This document shows, piece after piece, positions 34,191 through 47,501 of a DNA stretch of 64,000 bases. Source of the DNA: Prorocentrum cordatum (Eukaryota > Sar > Dinophyceae > Prorocentrales > Prorocentraceae); contig CAUYUJ010020557.1 in the NCBI GenBank assembly GCA_963575745.1, positions 38,501 to 102,500 on the forward strand, in the 5' to 3' direction. The first letter of the stretch is position 1; each line of letters opens with the position of its first letter. The translations under genes were made by a program, and so were the position numbers. The notes below the pieces were generated by a model. It was not told the DNA's origin. It made no database searches and saw nothing but the letters and a program-made list of their open reading frames with translations.

Positions 34191-34195
34191 GGCCC

Positions 34196-34385
34196 ATCAG
34201 CTCTGGCCGCAGCCGCAGCCCCGACCGCAGCCGCAACCGCGGCTGGAAAAGGAAAACCACCGCGAAAAATTCGCGATAGTTTCCCCCTCCCAGCCGCGGC
34301 AGCAGCCTCTGCCACAGCTGCGGCCGCTGCCGCAGCCGAGTTTACCCCTCCCGGCCGCGCCGCAGCCACGGCTGCTCCATCCAGG
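34196..34385. repeat. CCGCAG/GCAGCC hexamer-rich tract
   Basis: Interrupted GCCGCAGCC words encode Pro-Gln or Ala-rich runs, depending on frame. It is low-complexity sequence. Confidence 0.65.
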
Positions 34386-35054
34386 GCGCAGATGTTCCTT
34401 CGCGCCGTTGGCCTCCTCGCCTGCTGCCAGGCGCGCGCCAGCGGGAGTGGCCGCGTGAGGGTGACCGGCAGTCGACGGCTGCCGCGCGAGCGGCGTCTCA
34501 TGTTCGAGCGGCTGGGCCCGAGGGTCGGACAGGAGCAGCGCTGCGCCACGGCCCACTGCGTGGCGCTTGGGCGCGCGAGCTCCTCGTCCTCGTCCCCCAC
34601 CCCTCCTGCGAAGGGACGCCTCCCGCGCCACCGCCCTGAGGGCCAAGAGGGGAAGGCTCGGAGGGAGATGAGGTGAGCTGGAGACAAGTGGCGCAGAGCT
34701 CATGCTCCCACATGACTGCCGCCGCGACTGCGGTAGCGATCGGCTGCAATAGCGGGCAAGGCCCCCTGCTCAAGACGACCGTCCGCCTGCGGCGGACAGT
34801 CGATCCCAACGCAGGCTCAAGACGGACGGGGCGAACAAGCCGCCCCGTACGAAGCTGATACCACGCGGTCTGCAAAAGGGGAAGGCGGTGACCACGTAGA
34901 TGTCCAGAACGACATGTACGGTGTCCGCCGCAAGGCATCCCCGTGCGCGCGGCGCGGCGGCCGCGAGCGGACGCGGGGCCCTGCCCCCGCATGCTGGGGC
35001 CGAGAAGCTGCAGAGACCGCTGGAGCGCAGCGAGGAGAAGAAGTGGCCATCGTG

Positions 35055-36020
<966 letters not shown>

Positions 36021-36029
36021 TCGTAATCC

Positions 36030-37090
36030 TGGTCATGATCATCACGGCTCTCCCAAGCCTGGAGACACGAGGGGTCACACGCGACGGCCTCCCGTGCCCC
36101 CTCAATCACCACAAAGAATGCTGGGCTGACACGGATGCAAGTCTTGCTGCAGGCAGCTCCATTCGAAGCACGAATAACTTCGGGGGATAGATCGCTCCAG
36201 AAGCCCGGCGGCGCCTCTGGAGCAAGCCCTCCCGGGGGGCCTTGGCGGCCCAAATTGCTGCTTGAGCCAAAAACGAATGCCGAAACAGAAGAGGAACAAC
36301 AGCAACCGCTTCAGCAGCGCTCAATGAGCGGATGAATTGAAGGCTGACCAAAGCAAGAGCGCAGGGCGCACGGACGGAACCCGGCAAGTGCTGTGGGTGA
36401 TGTGCAGATTGGTGGCTCGATTGATGATTTCGTCTGGGGCGTCAGACGACAGAGAAATCTCCCAAACAACTGCTAGAATGCAAGCACCGTGAAACACGTA
36501 TCAAAAAACCCTCCACACGCAAATACATGCAACGAGAGTGCCGCGACGACCAACCTGCGGCCCATGAGGGGGTTGAAAATGGTGAAAGCCAGGTGGGCCC
36601 CACACAATGGTCAACGACCAATGGTCGACGACAAATGCTGCGATTGACCCGACCGCTACTCTACTATTTCCACTTGCGTTCCCACGCCCGAGCAACGACC
36701 TTCTACGTGCTGCTGATCACGTGCTACATAGAAACTGCTGACTGATGCTTGCAACGGGCGGGCAAAACGTTATGGAAGTTTAGTTTCCAAGCGGCCATTG
36801 CTACCACGGCCGCATCCACTGCGCAGTACCCTGTCGCTGAAAGGAACTACCTACTGTGTCCCAAACACTTGCGACACAATTTGGGACGACGTGATACGTT
36901 GCATTTCCCGCCACCGATTACGCCAACAATCTCGTTCGCTTTGCGCTCGCTCAAGTTTGATTCTACTGATCTTGAGTATGGAAAAGGGAGCGTGCCTGCA
37001 TCAAGAGGAATTGTGAATTACGAGCCCAATGCGTATTGCTGAACTTTCGACTCGAATCAATGCTCGGGTCAAGGCGACGGGTGCACAGGT
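36030..37090. other. Gene-free region
   Basis: Unique-looking sequence. No gene, RNA or repeat family was recognised. Confidence 0.35.
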
Positions 37091-37097
37091 AAAAAAC

Positions 37098-38330
37098 AAG
37101 ATCCGGGCAAAAGACCCAAACATATGCGGATGCGAATGCCGCAAGACAGGTGGGACGAAAGAAGGGCAATTCCCTATGTGGCCACGAAGCGTGTGAAGGG
37201 TGTGCCGAATCGGGTGCGGTGCCGTCATGCGAACATAGCCCATGTGGCTTCGGTGGAGCTCCCCTATGCGGCCATGCAACATGTGAGAAATGTGCCGCAA
37301 CGGGTGCGGGCACGCCATACGAGCGCAGCCACTGGGGCCTTCGGTGAAGCCCTCTCTGGGGCCACGAAACGTGTGAGGGGTGCGCTGAATTGGGTGAGGG
37401 TGTGCCATGCGAACGCTGGCATTTGGGCCTTATCTGAGGCTCCCTATGCGACTATGGAACATGTGAAATGTGTACCGCATCGGGTGCCGGTACGCCATGC
37501 GAACCCTGGCATTTGGGCCTTAGTTGAGGCTTCGTATGGAGCTACGAAACGTGTGAGGGGTGTGCAGAATCGGGTGCGGGTACGGTATTCGAACGCTGGC
37601 ATCTGGAGCTGACATTGGGCTCCCTACGCTGACACAAAACGTGTGAGGGGCGTGCCGAATCAGGTGCGGGTACGGCATGCGAGCGCAGCCACTGGGGCCT
37701 TCGGTGGGCTTCCCCATGGGGCCACAAAACGTGAGGGCTGTGCCGAATCGGGCGCGGGTACGCCATGCGAGCGCAGCCACTGGGGCCTTCGGTGGAGCTC
37801 CCTCTAGGGCCACGGAACGCGTGAAGAGTGTGCCGAATCGGGGGCAGGTACGCCATGCGAGCGCAGCCACTGAGGCCTTCGGTGGAGCTCCCTCTGGGGC
37901 CACGAAACGTGTGAGGGGTCTGCTGAATCGGGGGCGGGTAAGGTATGCGAGCGTAGTCACCGGGGCCTTCGGTGGAGCTCCATCTGGGGCAACGAAACTT
38001 GTGAGGGGGGTGCTGAATCGGGTGCGGTACGCTGTGCGAGCGCTGGCATCTGGACCTGAACTTGGGCTCCCTATGCAGCCACAAGAGCGAGTGAGAGGAT
38101 GTGCTGAATAGGAAACGGATGCGCCATGCGAGCGCTAGCATTTTGCCCTTACCTGGGGCTCCCTATGGGGCAACGAATCGTGTGAGGGGTGTGCCGACAT
38201 GGGCACGCGGAGGGAGGGCAAGGCAGGGATCAGATGAGGGAGAGACGGGAGGAGGAGAGCACGAAAGGAGGGAACGCGGGGCGCTGTCTCTCCAAAACGA
38301 GACCCAAGTCACCACAGCATGGTTGCGCAC
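37098..38330. repeat. Composite repeat element, copy 1 (head, ~90-bp array, tail)
   Basis: The head AAAAGACCCAAACATATGCG then GATGCGAATGCCGCAA is at 37112-37147. About twelve units of the type GGGGCCACGAAACGTGTGAG..GGTGTGCCGAATCGGG..CGCCATGCGAGCGCAGCCAC, about 90 bp each, run to 38180. The tail GGAACGCGGGGCGCTGTCTC then CAAAACGAGACCCAA.TCACCACA is at 38270-38315. Module order matches the other copies. Confidence 0.78.
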
Positions 38331-38574
38331 AAAGACGCCAGCGTAGGTAGCCACACAGATTCCTTTTCCTATAGTTTTGCAAGCCAAGCCGGCGGGAAAA
38401 CCTGTCCCCCCCCAAAAAAAAACTGGACCCCTGGGATCTGGGGCTTGGGGGGCACCTGGACGCCTTTCGAAGAGGTCTCCCAGCCCTGCCGAGCCTCCCA
38501 GGGCGCCTTCCCCGGCCTCGCCCAGCAGACCCGGAGCGATCGGAGAAGTGGTCGAAGAGGCGCAGGCGGAGCCC

Positions 38575-39965
38575 CTAAGACAGCGCAAGACTGCCCCATG
38601 ACGCCCCACGGGGCCCCCCAAGACGGCCCAAGAGGCCCCCAGGATGCCTCGAGAGGCTTTCAGGAGGGCCCCCAGGAGGAAATTGGCATGGCGAGGGACA
38701 CAGCTGTATGCAGATGTATTGCAGTTGTGGGTATCGTCTTCGGTGTGGGCATGGGGCCGCGAAACGTTGTCCTGGGCGGGGAAGACGCATGCGAACTTTG
38801 TCACTGGGGCCTTCGGTGGAGCTCCCGACGGACCACGAAACATTGTACTGGGTGGGGGAGACGAATGCGGACTTTGCCTTCCGTGGAGCTCCGGGTTGGG
38901 CCACGAAACGCTGTACTGGGTGGGGCCACGAAACGCTGTACTTGGCGGGGAAGACGCACGCGAGTGCAGCCACAAAAGCTGTGTTGGGTGGGGGAACAGC
39001 GTGCGAGTGCATCGACTTGGGCCTTCGGTGAAGCCGATGAGGGGCGAACCGCATGCGAGTGCAGCCGCTGGGGCCGTCGGTGGAGCTCCCTGTGGGGCCA
39101 CGAAGCGCTGTACTGGGTGGGGAAACCGCATGCGAGTGCAGCCACTGGAGCATTCGGTGGAGCACCCTATTGAGCGAAACGCTGTACTGAGTAACCGCAT
39201 GCGAGTGCAATCGAAGGGGCCTCCCGTGGAGCTCCCGGTTGGGCCACGAAACGCTGTACTGGGTGGGGAAGACGCATGCGAATGCAACCACTGGGGCCTT
39301 CCGAGGGGCCATTCGCCGTGCTGGGTGGGGGACACGCATGCGGATACAGCCACTGGGACCTTCGGTGGAGCTCCCTCTCTCTATATATAGGTATATGTAT
39401 AGATCTATTGGGCGGGGGAACCGCATGCGAGTGCAGCCAACGGGGCCTCAGGTGGAGCGCCCGATGAGGTCACGAAGCGTCGTACTGGGTGGGGGAACCG
39501 CGTGCCTGTGCAGCCACTGGGGCCGTCGGTGGGACTCCTTCTGGGCACGAAACGCTGTACTGGGTGGGGGAACCGCATGCGAGTGCAGCCGCTGGGGCCT
39601 TTGGTGGAGCGCCCGATGAGGCCACGAAGCGAAGCGCTGTACTGGGCGGGGGAACCGCGTGCCTGTGCAGCCACTGGGGCCTTCGGTGGAGCTCCCTGTG
39701 GGGCCACGAAGCGCTGTACTGGGTGGGCGAACCGCATGCGAGTGCAGCCGCAGGAACCTTCGGTGGAGCTCCCTGTGGGGCCACGAAGCGCCTTACTGCG
39801 TGTGGGAAACGCATACTGATGCGGGCAGGGGCAACGAGGGGGAGGAGGGAGGATGTGGAGGAGGGCGGGATGAGGAGGGGGACGAGGGCGGGAGGTGAGG
39901 AACGCGGGGCGCTGTCTCTTCCGAACGAGAACCCAACACCACATACTGTGTGGGACAAATCTTCC
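38575..39965. repeat. Composite repeat element, copy 2
   Basis: The order is a CCCAAGACGGCC minisatellite (38575-38685), a diverged head GCGAGGGACACAGCTGTATGC (38691 onward), and about fourteen ~80-bp units (GGGGCCACGAAACGCTGTAC, TGGGTGGGGGAACCGCATGC). A GGGAGGA purine stretch (39835-39898) and the tail AACGCGGGGCGCTGTCTCTT..AACGAGAACCCAACACCACA (39900-39946) follow. Confidence 0.8.
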
Positions 39966-40019
39966 CATTCGTTTGGGAAACTTTCAGTTTCAGTATGTTT
40001 GCGCTTTCTGTCGTAGCAG

Positions 40020-41320
40020 CTTTCACGACGGCCCCAGTGGCCGCCGATATCGCCCCAAGACGATCCAAGAGTCCCCCAATATGGCTTCAAGACAATCCAA
40101 GAGGGCCCCAAGACTGCCCCAAGACGGCCCAAACGAAACTCACGAGGCCCCCACAAGCTCCCAAGAGAGATCCGCGAGGGCCATGGGAGGTCCCCAGGAG
40201 GCCCAGGATGGCCCAAAAAAGGCACCAGCATGGCCTAAGAAGGACCCAAGACTGCCCAAACCGGTCTTGAAAAGGACCCCCAAGATGGCCCAGGAGGCGC
40301 CCATGAGGCTTCCCAGAGGTCCCCATTGCCCTTGAGAGGCATTCCTGAAGCCCCCAATCGGTTCTCCAACGAGGCCCCTCCACAAATTTGCCTGGCAAAG
40401 AACCCAACCATATGCAATTGTGAATACAACAATTGTGGGTATCGTCTTCCGTGGGGCTCCCTATGGGCCACGGAAGCTGTACTGGGCGGGGGAGAGAGAC
40501 GCATGCGAACTTTGCCACTGGGCCCTCGGTGGAGCCCCCCATGGGGCCACTAAGCGCTGTACTGGGTGGGGGATGGGGGACGCATGCGAACTGCGTCGCT
40601 GGGACCTTCGGTGGAGCTCCCTACGGGCCCACGAAAAGCTGCACTGGGTGTGGAACGCGCATGCGAACTGCGCCACTTGGGCTTAAAGTGGATCTCGCCA
40701 TGGGGCCACGAAGCGCTGTACTGGGTGGGGGAGACGCAACACTGGGACTTTCGGTGGAGCTTACTATGGGGCCACCGAGCGCTGTACGGGGCGGGGGACA
40801 CGCATTCGAACTGCGCCACTGGGACCTTCGGTGGGGCTCCTTTATGGGCCCACAGAACGCTGCACTGGGTGGGGGCGACGCATGCGCACTGCGCCACGGT
40901 ACCTTCGGTGGGGCTCCTTGTGAGCCCACGAAACGTTGCACTGGGTGGGGGAAGCGCATGCGAAATGCGTCACCGGGACCTTCGGTGGGGCTCCCTCAGG
41001 GGCAACGAAGCGCTGCACTGGGTGGGAGCGACGCATGCGAACTGCGCCACGTGAACATTCGGTGGAGCTCACGATGGGGCCACTAAGCGCTGTGCTGGGT
41101 GGGGGAGACGCATGCGAACTACGCCACTGGGACCTTCGGTGGAGTTCCCTGTCGGGCCACGAAACGCAGTGCGGGGTGATGGTGATGATGTCGACAACGA
41201 CGGCAGCATGTGGAGGGCTGAGGCAGGGACGCGAGGAGGGAGGAGGGGGAGGAGGTGGGACGCGGGGCGCTGGTTTTCAACACGAGGACCCAACACCAAA
41301 GGAATTGTTGGAAGAAAACC
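40020..41320. repeat. Composite repeat element, copy 3
   Basis: The order is a CCCAAGACGGCCC minisatellite (40055-40330), the head TTGCCTGGCAAAGAACCCAA.CATATGCAATTGTGAAT (40388-40430), and about nine ~80-bp units. A short GAT-rich stretch (41175-41212), a purine stretch and the tail GACGCGGGGCGCTGG..AACACGAGGACCCAACACCA (41259-41300) follow. Confidence 0.8.
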
Positions 41321-41324
41321 GACG

Positions 41325-41820
41325 GCAGACGGGGAATGGCTCACAACGCCAGGCGACAGCGAGGATGAATTAGTGGAGCGATGTGGCACGATAAAGCGTT
41401 GTTTTCTGATGCCTTGCATTGCCGAAATCGGGCAGCTCGGGCCACGAGCGAACTCGCGTGGCGGCTGAGTGAAGGACCCCCACCGTCATTCCTGTGCACG
41501 GTCGTGCGTCTTCCAGGGGGCGTCTTTCCAACGAAATGGTCCCACTGGGTTTGCAACGCAATTCCCTAGAAGCCCGTGGCGAGCCCAGGCTCCCGCGCAC
41601 TTCCAGAGCCAATCCTGCACTGCTTGACGACGCACTGCTTGGTATTCCGTGGCGCTGCTTCGCAGTGCGTTGTCTCTGTTGGGCATTCCTTCGCATGGCC
41701 TGCCATTGCTTCGCCTTGCGCGCCTGGGCAGCCTGGGCCACGAGAGGGCCGAATGTGGGCCGCACAACGGCTGAACGATCCGAGCGGTGTCAAACATCGA
41801 CGCGCGGGCCGTGAATTATG
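41325..41820. other. Gene-free spacer
   Basis: No recognisable gene or repeat. Confidence 0.3.
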
Positions 41821-41947
41821 ACACCTGCCGGCGCAGGATCCACCGAAGAAGGCACTCGATGTTTTTTCAACAAATATTCGGAGCCTCCAAGTGGCGTTAT
41901 CGTCGCAACGTCATCGGGTCCGCCTCGAATTTCGAACCCAAAAGCAC

Positions 41948-42127
41948 CCCCAATAATAAATCGGGTGGCGCACGAACGTGTAAATAGAGGGCGAGGGCAA
42001 GTATGGAACGGGTGAGGGGCCTTGAAAGTAAACGGCCACACTCCAAAGGCCAAAGAGGATAACGCCAATGCCAACATATGCGAAACTTGAAGGCCCAGGT
42101 GCGTGGCGAAACCCAAAAGTTAGTCTG
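41948..42127 (-). CDS. Possible exon or fragment of a membrane methyltransferase-like (RHPxY) protein
   Basis: The minus-strand frame reads FAYVGIGVILFGLWSVAVYF, a clear hydrophobic helix, then YLPSPSIYTFVRHPIYYWG. In the isoprenylcysteine carboxyl methyltransferase and phospholipid methyltransferase families, a helix followed by a loop and R-H/N-P-x-Y, normally preceded by Gly-Pro-Tyr-Arg-Tyr, forms part of the S-adenosylmethionine site. Here Phe-Val-Arg-His-Pro-Ile-Tyr keeps the core, but the Gly-Pro is missing. A stop follows about 11 codons later unless splicing occurs at the GT near 41943. An AG near 42126 could be the acceptor. No other exons were found, so it may equally be a decayed fragment. 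Confidence 0.35.
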
Positions 42128-42224
42128 ATACATATACATATACATATGTATGACATACATGCATACATGCCCCTCCCTGCTGTCTCCCAACCCCAGTGCC
42201 CTAGACCCGATGTCCCTGCAACAC

Positions 42225-42800
42225 TTTCTGGACCTGTGACGGCTGACGTCGACCCAGAACACCATGATGAGTCTCGTGTTTCTTCTGGGCTTGCGAGGAC
42301 TGAGATAGTTGTGGAACCCGAGCAGGACAGCTCGAATGGGGAACATCCGACGCCCCTGCCACCATCTCTGGATCAGGGAGGGCTGAAACTAGGCCAGACA
42401 ACATCAATGAACACCATTCCTGGACCTGCGAGGGCTGAAGCCGGAACGGCGCCCCCCCTTTGTGGCGATTACGGCGAACGGAATGTTTCAATTCCAATCG
42501 AGCCAGGACACCATAGTGTCTCTCTTTATCGAGCCAACACTCGATATCAAGATATTTCATTTCTGGATCAGCATCTGTTCTGGACCAACTCGAGCCAGAA
42601 CAACAATAAATATCATTTCTGGCTCTGCGAGGCTTGGAATCGAGCCAGAACGCCGTAGTGAGTGTCACTTCGGGACCAAATCGAGCCAGACCACCAGAGT
42701 GAGTCTCAATTCTGGATCTGCGAGGACTAACTTTAAGCCAGAACAACATAGCGACCTCCTACAATCAAGCCAGAACACCACAGCGACAGCATCCCCGGCA
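42225..42800. repeat. ~60-bp degenerate tandem repeat
   Basis: The words TTCTGGACCTGCGAGG.CTGA and GAGCCAGAACACCATAGTGAG recur about nine times with variable spacing. Frames across it are irregular. Confidence 0.65.
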
Positions 42801-42927
42801 GCGCCCCCGGCAGCGTGAGAAGCCTTCCCCTGGCCCACTCTGTGGAGATTCGGGTGAGAGGATTGTTTGACCTGTTCTAGAACCCTCTAGCGAAACGCTA
42901 TTCGGGAAAGAAGGCGAAGAGAGTCCG

Positions 42928-43024
42928 ATAAAGAGAGAGAGAGAGAGAGAGAGAAAAAGAGAGACGACAAACAAACACACAAGCGAGAATGAGAGAGAAA
43001 TAACGAACGAGAGGGTCATAGAGG

Positions 43025-43056
<32 letters not shown>

Positions 43057-43105
43057 CACAGAGAGATAGGAGAAGAGAAAGAAAGAGAGAGAGAGAGAGA
43101 GCTAG
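42928..43105. repeat. GA microsatellite
   Basis: Interrupted GAGAGAGA runs over about 180 bp. Confidence 0.88.
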
Positions 43106-43329
43106 AGGGGAAGAGGCAGCTCGAAACCGCGAGAAACACCGAAAACCTCAAAGGAGTCGATTGTCGCCATCGAGTTGGCCCACTAATGTTCACGTGGCCT
43201 CAATATGTTCTCCATCGGGGCTGGCGATGCCCTCAATGCCTCCCTGCAAGAAGGCTCTGAGAGGATTCCCAGGATGCTCTCAAGGCGAACAACAACTGAT
43301 CGTCCTTCTGCTTTTTCTAAAAATATTCC

Positions 43330-43520
43330 CGTTCTCCCTTTGAAAGGGCTTCTGGGCTCCCCAAAGGGACCCCAGGGAGTCCCAAAACGGTCCTACAGGG
43401 CGCCAAGATTGCCCCAAGAACTCCAAGACTGCCTCTGAAGGCGCCGGACGATCCAAAAGCGCCCTAAGACAGTCCAAGAGCTCTCCAAGAAAAAACGTCA
43501 ACACAGTCCCAAGGCGGCCA
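43330..43520. repeat. GGCCCCAAGA-type minisatellite (short)
   Basis: Words such as CCCCAAGAACTCCAAGACTG and CTAAGACAGTCCAAGAGC resemble the larger arrays. Confidence 0.5.
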
Positions 43521-43524
43521 CAGA

Positions 43525-44635
43525 GAGCCCATCCCCAATATTCGACGGCTGGGTGAACATGCAGTCCACTAGCGTGGCCGCAATTTTTCTCGACGTTTCA
43601 TGCCACAGGCGTTTCCAGCAGGCAGGGGGCGGCGGTGATTCGCCTTTGGCGTGTTCGATGCTCAGCGGCGCTCTGCAACAACCTGATAAACAATATCATG
43701 CCTCGTGATCCTTTGCCAAAAGATGCGTGCGCCACCTTGCACAAACAAATAACTGTGGATGCGGCACGGACGCGCCGGGCATTACTGCTTTCTGCTACAG
43801 GTGTTGCAATGCTGGATCGAGCTGGCGCATTTTTCCACATCACAGACCGAAGCTAGACCCAGGTGGCATTCCTTGAGCCGTCGATGCGAAAGCCCTCACT
43901 TCTGCAGGTATGGGAGGCAGAACTTCGGCCTGCGCTGAGGAAGCCACTTCCCCGCTCCGCCGCAACTCTGCTTGGCTCCAATGGTACCCGTCCGCTGTCT
44001 CACGGAAACTTGGCAGAGTCTTCTCGGAATAGGTGCCTCGAGCGCACACCATCGATGCTGCACGTGAAGGACCTGTTGCTAGTGGGAACGCGGGGCAGAT
44101 ACCATTGCATTCATCTTCCCATCTCCTCCTGGCGAGGTAAAGCAGCAGGTGGGGCCCGATTGGGGGGGGTGATCCGCGGCGTCGTGGGGGCCTGGGACGC
44201 GGTGCCCAGCGCCCTCAGGCCCGGCCCGAGGATCCTGTTTCGAGCGTGTGTGGGGCTGGGCATTTGTTGGGCATTAATTCCCTGACTGCCCACGCGAGAC
44301 CCAACGGCGCTGCATGAGACATGACACGCTCTGGCTCGTGCAGGTCCGCACTGCTGTTGCAATAACTCGCCACGGAGGAACACATCTACTCGACGCGGAG
44401 ATCATCGGATGCGCACCAACACTCAGACGCGTGGTTCTCTGAATGTTCGAGTAAATGTAAGTCTGCGTCCGAACACATCTGGATACGAGCGCCCAGGTAT
44501 GGTTGAGCTTGCACAGCAGCGCCTGGATGTAAATGGGTCTGAGTGCGAGAGGGACTGAGTATGAGCGAGTCGGGGCACGAGCGGGCTTAAATGTGATAAC
44601 GCTTCAACTTCCTGACGGGATCCTACAACTTGAAC
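43525..44635. other. Gene-free region
   Basis: Short open frames on both strands (for example plus 43635-43856 and 43863-44285) have ordinary composition but no motif I recognise. No repeat is evident. Confidence 0.3.
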
Positions 44636-44639
44636 TCTT

Positions 44640-45400
44640 CGGATGTCCGCACAATCTGGGCGCACCCGTGAAACACCTCTGGTCGACACCCTCTTGAGCG
44701 GGCCAAATGCCATGCCTGCTGCATCACGGAGGCCATAAGGCTGTGAAAAGCAACGCGTGTACTTGCTCCAGACGGGCTTTCCGACCGAGGCGTTCCAACA
44801 ATATGGGCGCAAGCTGGCTGGAGGAACACCTCTGGCCGGTATCCACTTGGGCGGCACAAGTGCCATGTTTGCTGTATCGCGGTGGCCAAAGGGCTGTGAA
44901 AACAAGATCAGCCTACTTCCCAGAGCAGGACGTCACGCCTGTGCAAGTCCCCGCACCCTGGGCGCGCACGGGCCCGTGGAAGCCCCCCTGGCAGCCTCCC
45001 GTCTGGGTGGCACGGCATGCCTGCTTCATCGCAGCGATCACAGGGATGAGAGACGCGTCTACTTCCCCGAACGCGCATTTCGACTGAACGCGAACGTGCC
45101 CGTGGAACATCCCTTGCCCGCTTCCCTCTGGGCGCACCACGTGGAAGGCAAGCTGCATCGCGACGTTAATGCGGCTATGAGGAGAGACTCGTCTGCATCC
45201 CAAACCAGGCGTTTCGCATGAGAGGTCGCCACAATCTGAGCAAGAACGGACCCGCAGAACACCTCTGGTCGACACCCTCTTGGGCCGCTCAAGTGTCAGG
45301 CCTCTTACATCGCGGTGGGCACAGGGCTGTGACAAGAGACTCGCTGACATCCTCGAAGGGTGAGCGACCACGGCTGAACAGGCCAAACATGGAACCCTAA
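44640..45400. repeat. ~150-bp tandem repeat, five units
   Basis: The block CCGTGGAACACCTCTGG.CG then ACACCCTCTTGGGCGGC.CAAGTG recurs near 44668, 44823, 44978, 45105 and 45256. Each is followed by GCATCGCGGTGGCCA.AGGGC and a TACTTCCC segment. Periods are about 127-157 bp. Confidence 0.7.
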
Positions 45401-45442
45401 CCTGGGGATGCTCAAGTGTTCCTCAAGGAGTCTTGCTCACTA

Positions 45443-45615
45443 CAGTCAACCCGTCTAGTAAGGATGCGCTGCAAGGATGCAAGGGCCTAGGAAAGAAAGA
45501 CATGCCAACACTATGTGGGCGGGGCGCGGCCAACGAAAACGGAGAAGGATGGGCCGAAGCGGAAGGATACAAGGGTAACCTTGGGAAACTCGCTAAATTT
45601 ACCAAACAGTAAGAC
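45443..45615. mobile_element. Tc1/mariner-like MITE, family F (decayed copy)
   Basis: The left part CAGTCAACCCGTCTAGTAAG then GATGCGC..CAAGGATGCAAG and the right part AAGGATACAAGGGTAACCTT..CAGTAAGAC align with the intact copies at 47337 and 48106. The flanks are TA on the left and TA on the right. Confidence 0.6.
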
Positions 45616-45619
45616 TACA

Positions 45620-46485
45620 TGATTATATAAAACTTGGTCTATCGCCAATACCATCAACCCATCCTGAACTTAACGGACTGCATGTGTACCTATGTGCTGT
45701 TTAAATGTTTACGTCACTGTTTCCGTTCACTGGACGAACGGTTTGGGGAGTATGTATACAACATCTTGCGATTTGCTTTTGCGCGAAATCAGAACTCACC
45801 AAGGGTCAAACCCAAGAAACAATGAATAGCCTCATGAGGTGGTGCCGCCTTTCACTACAATTGGATTGTGGGTGCCGCACACTATACCAAACAAACGATG
45901 ACTGTTGAAACCATTTCTACAACAGAAATGCAAACAAAGCAAACCACAACAAATCACACAAACAACCACAACCACAACATCCAATGACCCCAACACGATG
46001 CACTACCGCTCCAGACTACCTAACAGTTCACTGAAGACGATGATCCCGCTCGAGACTTCATCGCAATTCCTTTACTAACGCCCAGAGGCCTTCCACTCGA
46101 TAGGAACTACAGAGACGGCCGAGTCCAGCGAAATTGTGAGGACCCCACTGGAGGGGGGATCCTCATTTGTTCAACCTGAAGCATAATCCTAAAGCGCGAC
46201 GCAGGTGAATTGAGATGTGCATTCAGATTCAGAGTATGAACGTTTTATGACTGGGAATGGGTGATGCTGATCATGGGCGGGCCTGAGAATGCTAAATACG
46301 AACGGGTGTGTCTGAAAATTGATGGGTCTGAATGTGAAAGACTCTAAACATAAATGCTCGGTGTGTGTGTGTGTCTGAAAGTGGGGAGGCTGGGTATGCA
46401 TGAGACTGACTGCGTGATTCGTCTGAGTACGAGTATAGGTCGTCTGGACATGAGCGACTTTGAGTGTGAGGGAGACTGAGTGTGA
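45620..46485. other. Gene-free region
   Basis: AT-richer unique sequence. No gene or repeat family was recognised, apart from a short TG run near 46360. Confidence 0.35.
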
Positions 46486-46489
46486 GTGC

Positions 46490-46785
46490 GTCTCCTCCTT
46501 CCTCCTCCTCCTCCTCCCTCTTCCTACTCCTCCTCCTCCTCTCCCTCCTCCTCCGACCCCCCTCTTCCTCCTCCTCCTCCTCCTCCTCCTCCTCCTCCTC
46601 CTCCTCCTCCTCCTCCTCCTCTTCTCTCCCTCCTTCCTCCTCCTCCTTCCTCCTTCTCCTCTCCTCGTCCTCATTCCTCCCCCTCCTCCTTCTCCCTCCT
46701 CCTCCTCCTCCTCGTTCCTCCTACTTCTCCTCCTACGTCTCCTCCTCCTCCTTCTTCCTCTTCCTCCTCGTCCGAGTGCGAGAAG
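46490..46785. repeat. TCC microsatellite
   Basis: Nearly 300 bp of TCC/TCCTCT triplets, purest at 46568-46622. Confidence 0.88.
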
Positions 46786-46908
46786 TCACAGGAATGACAC
46801 AAATCCGCTGGTCCCCCGTTTGTGGGTCACCACCAAGCTGCGAGGCTGAAGGGGCTGCAGTGCCCTGCACCAGTTCCTAGCTTCCAGCATACCCTGCACC
46901 AGTGACAG

Positions 46909-47066
46909 GTCGGGCATGTTTCCCTACAGGCGGATCCTGGGCGAACACTCAAAGCTAACAGCATCAACACGCAACCATGGATTTTAAACAAGTATAACAT
47001 CGTCCCCAGACTACTCCTCCAGGCTATTTATTTTGAAAGCTCCTCCCGTAGAGGGACAGGTCCGAC
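46909..47066. mobile_element. MITE-like element, family E copy 2
   Basis: The ends GTCGGGCATGTTTCCCTACA and, inverted, GTCGGACCTGTCCCTCTACG pair. The interior shares GGCGGAT..TGG.CGAA, CATGG and ATCGTCCCCA with copy 1 at 32231. Confidence 0.72.
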
Positions 47067-47234
47067 TTACTTACAGTACCCTGCACCAATTCCAGTTTCC
47101 AATGTCCAATGTTACAATCTTGCGGCCTGCTTCCTGCTGTAAAATGTGTCTGTTTGCGCGAGGGGGGGAGCCGAAGACTGCACCCGATGGTTCTCTGATT
47201 GTCTGGGGAGGGGGGGCCCTGGGTCACATACAAA

Positions 47235-47336
47235 TGCACGAGGTTCGCGCCTACGAGCCACGATCCCTCGCAAAATACGCCGCAGTCGCGCCCCCGGGGC
47301 CACGATCCTTTGCAAATTATTCAGTACAGAAAAAAA
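47235..47336. repeat. 41-bp tandem array, locus 2, part 1
   Basis: Units GTTCGCGCC.ACGAG.CCACG and AGTCGCGCCCCCGGGGCCAC each continue with ATCCYTYGCAAAWTA, as in the array at 19932. Confidence 0.7.
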
Positions 47337-47501
47337 AACCCTAATAAGGACGCGCGGTAAGGACGCAAGACCCTTGGAAGCCGAGGTTGGGATTTTTGGG
47401 GCGGCGGACGACGAAAACCTCAAGGACGCAAGAGCAAGGAAGAGCAAGGACGCAAGGGTACCCTGAGCAAAGTCGCGCGTCCTTATTATGGTGTTTGACT
47501 G
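47337..47501. mobile_element. Tc1/mariner-like MITE, family F, young copy 1, with TA duplication
   Basis: Starts CAG(A) with AAAAACCCTAATAAGGACGC and ends GCGTCCTTATTATGG..GACTG, inverted. TA occurs on both sides (47335-47336 and 47502-47503). Removing the element plus one TA restores the 41-bp array phase. The interior is almost identical to the copy at 48106. Confidence 0.88.
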
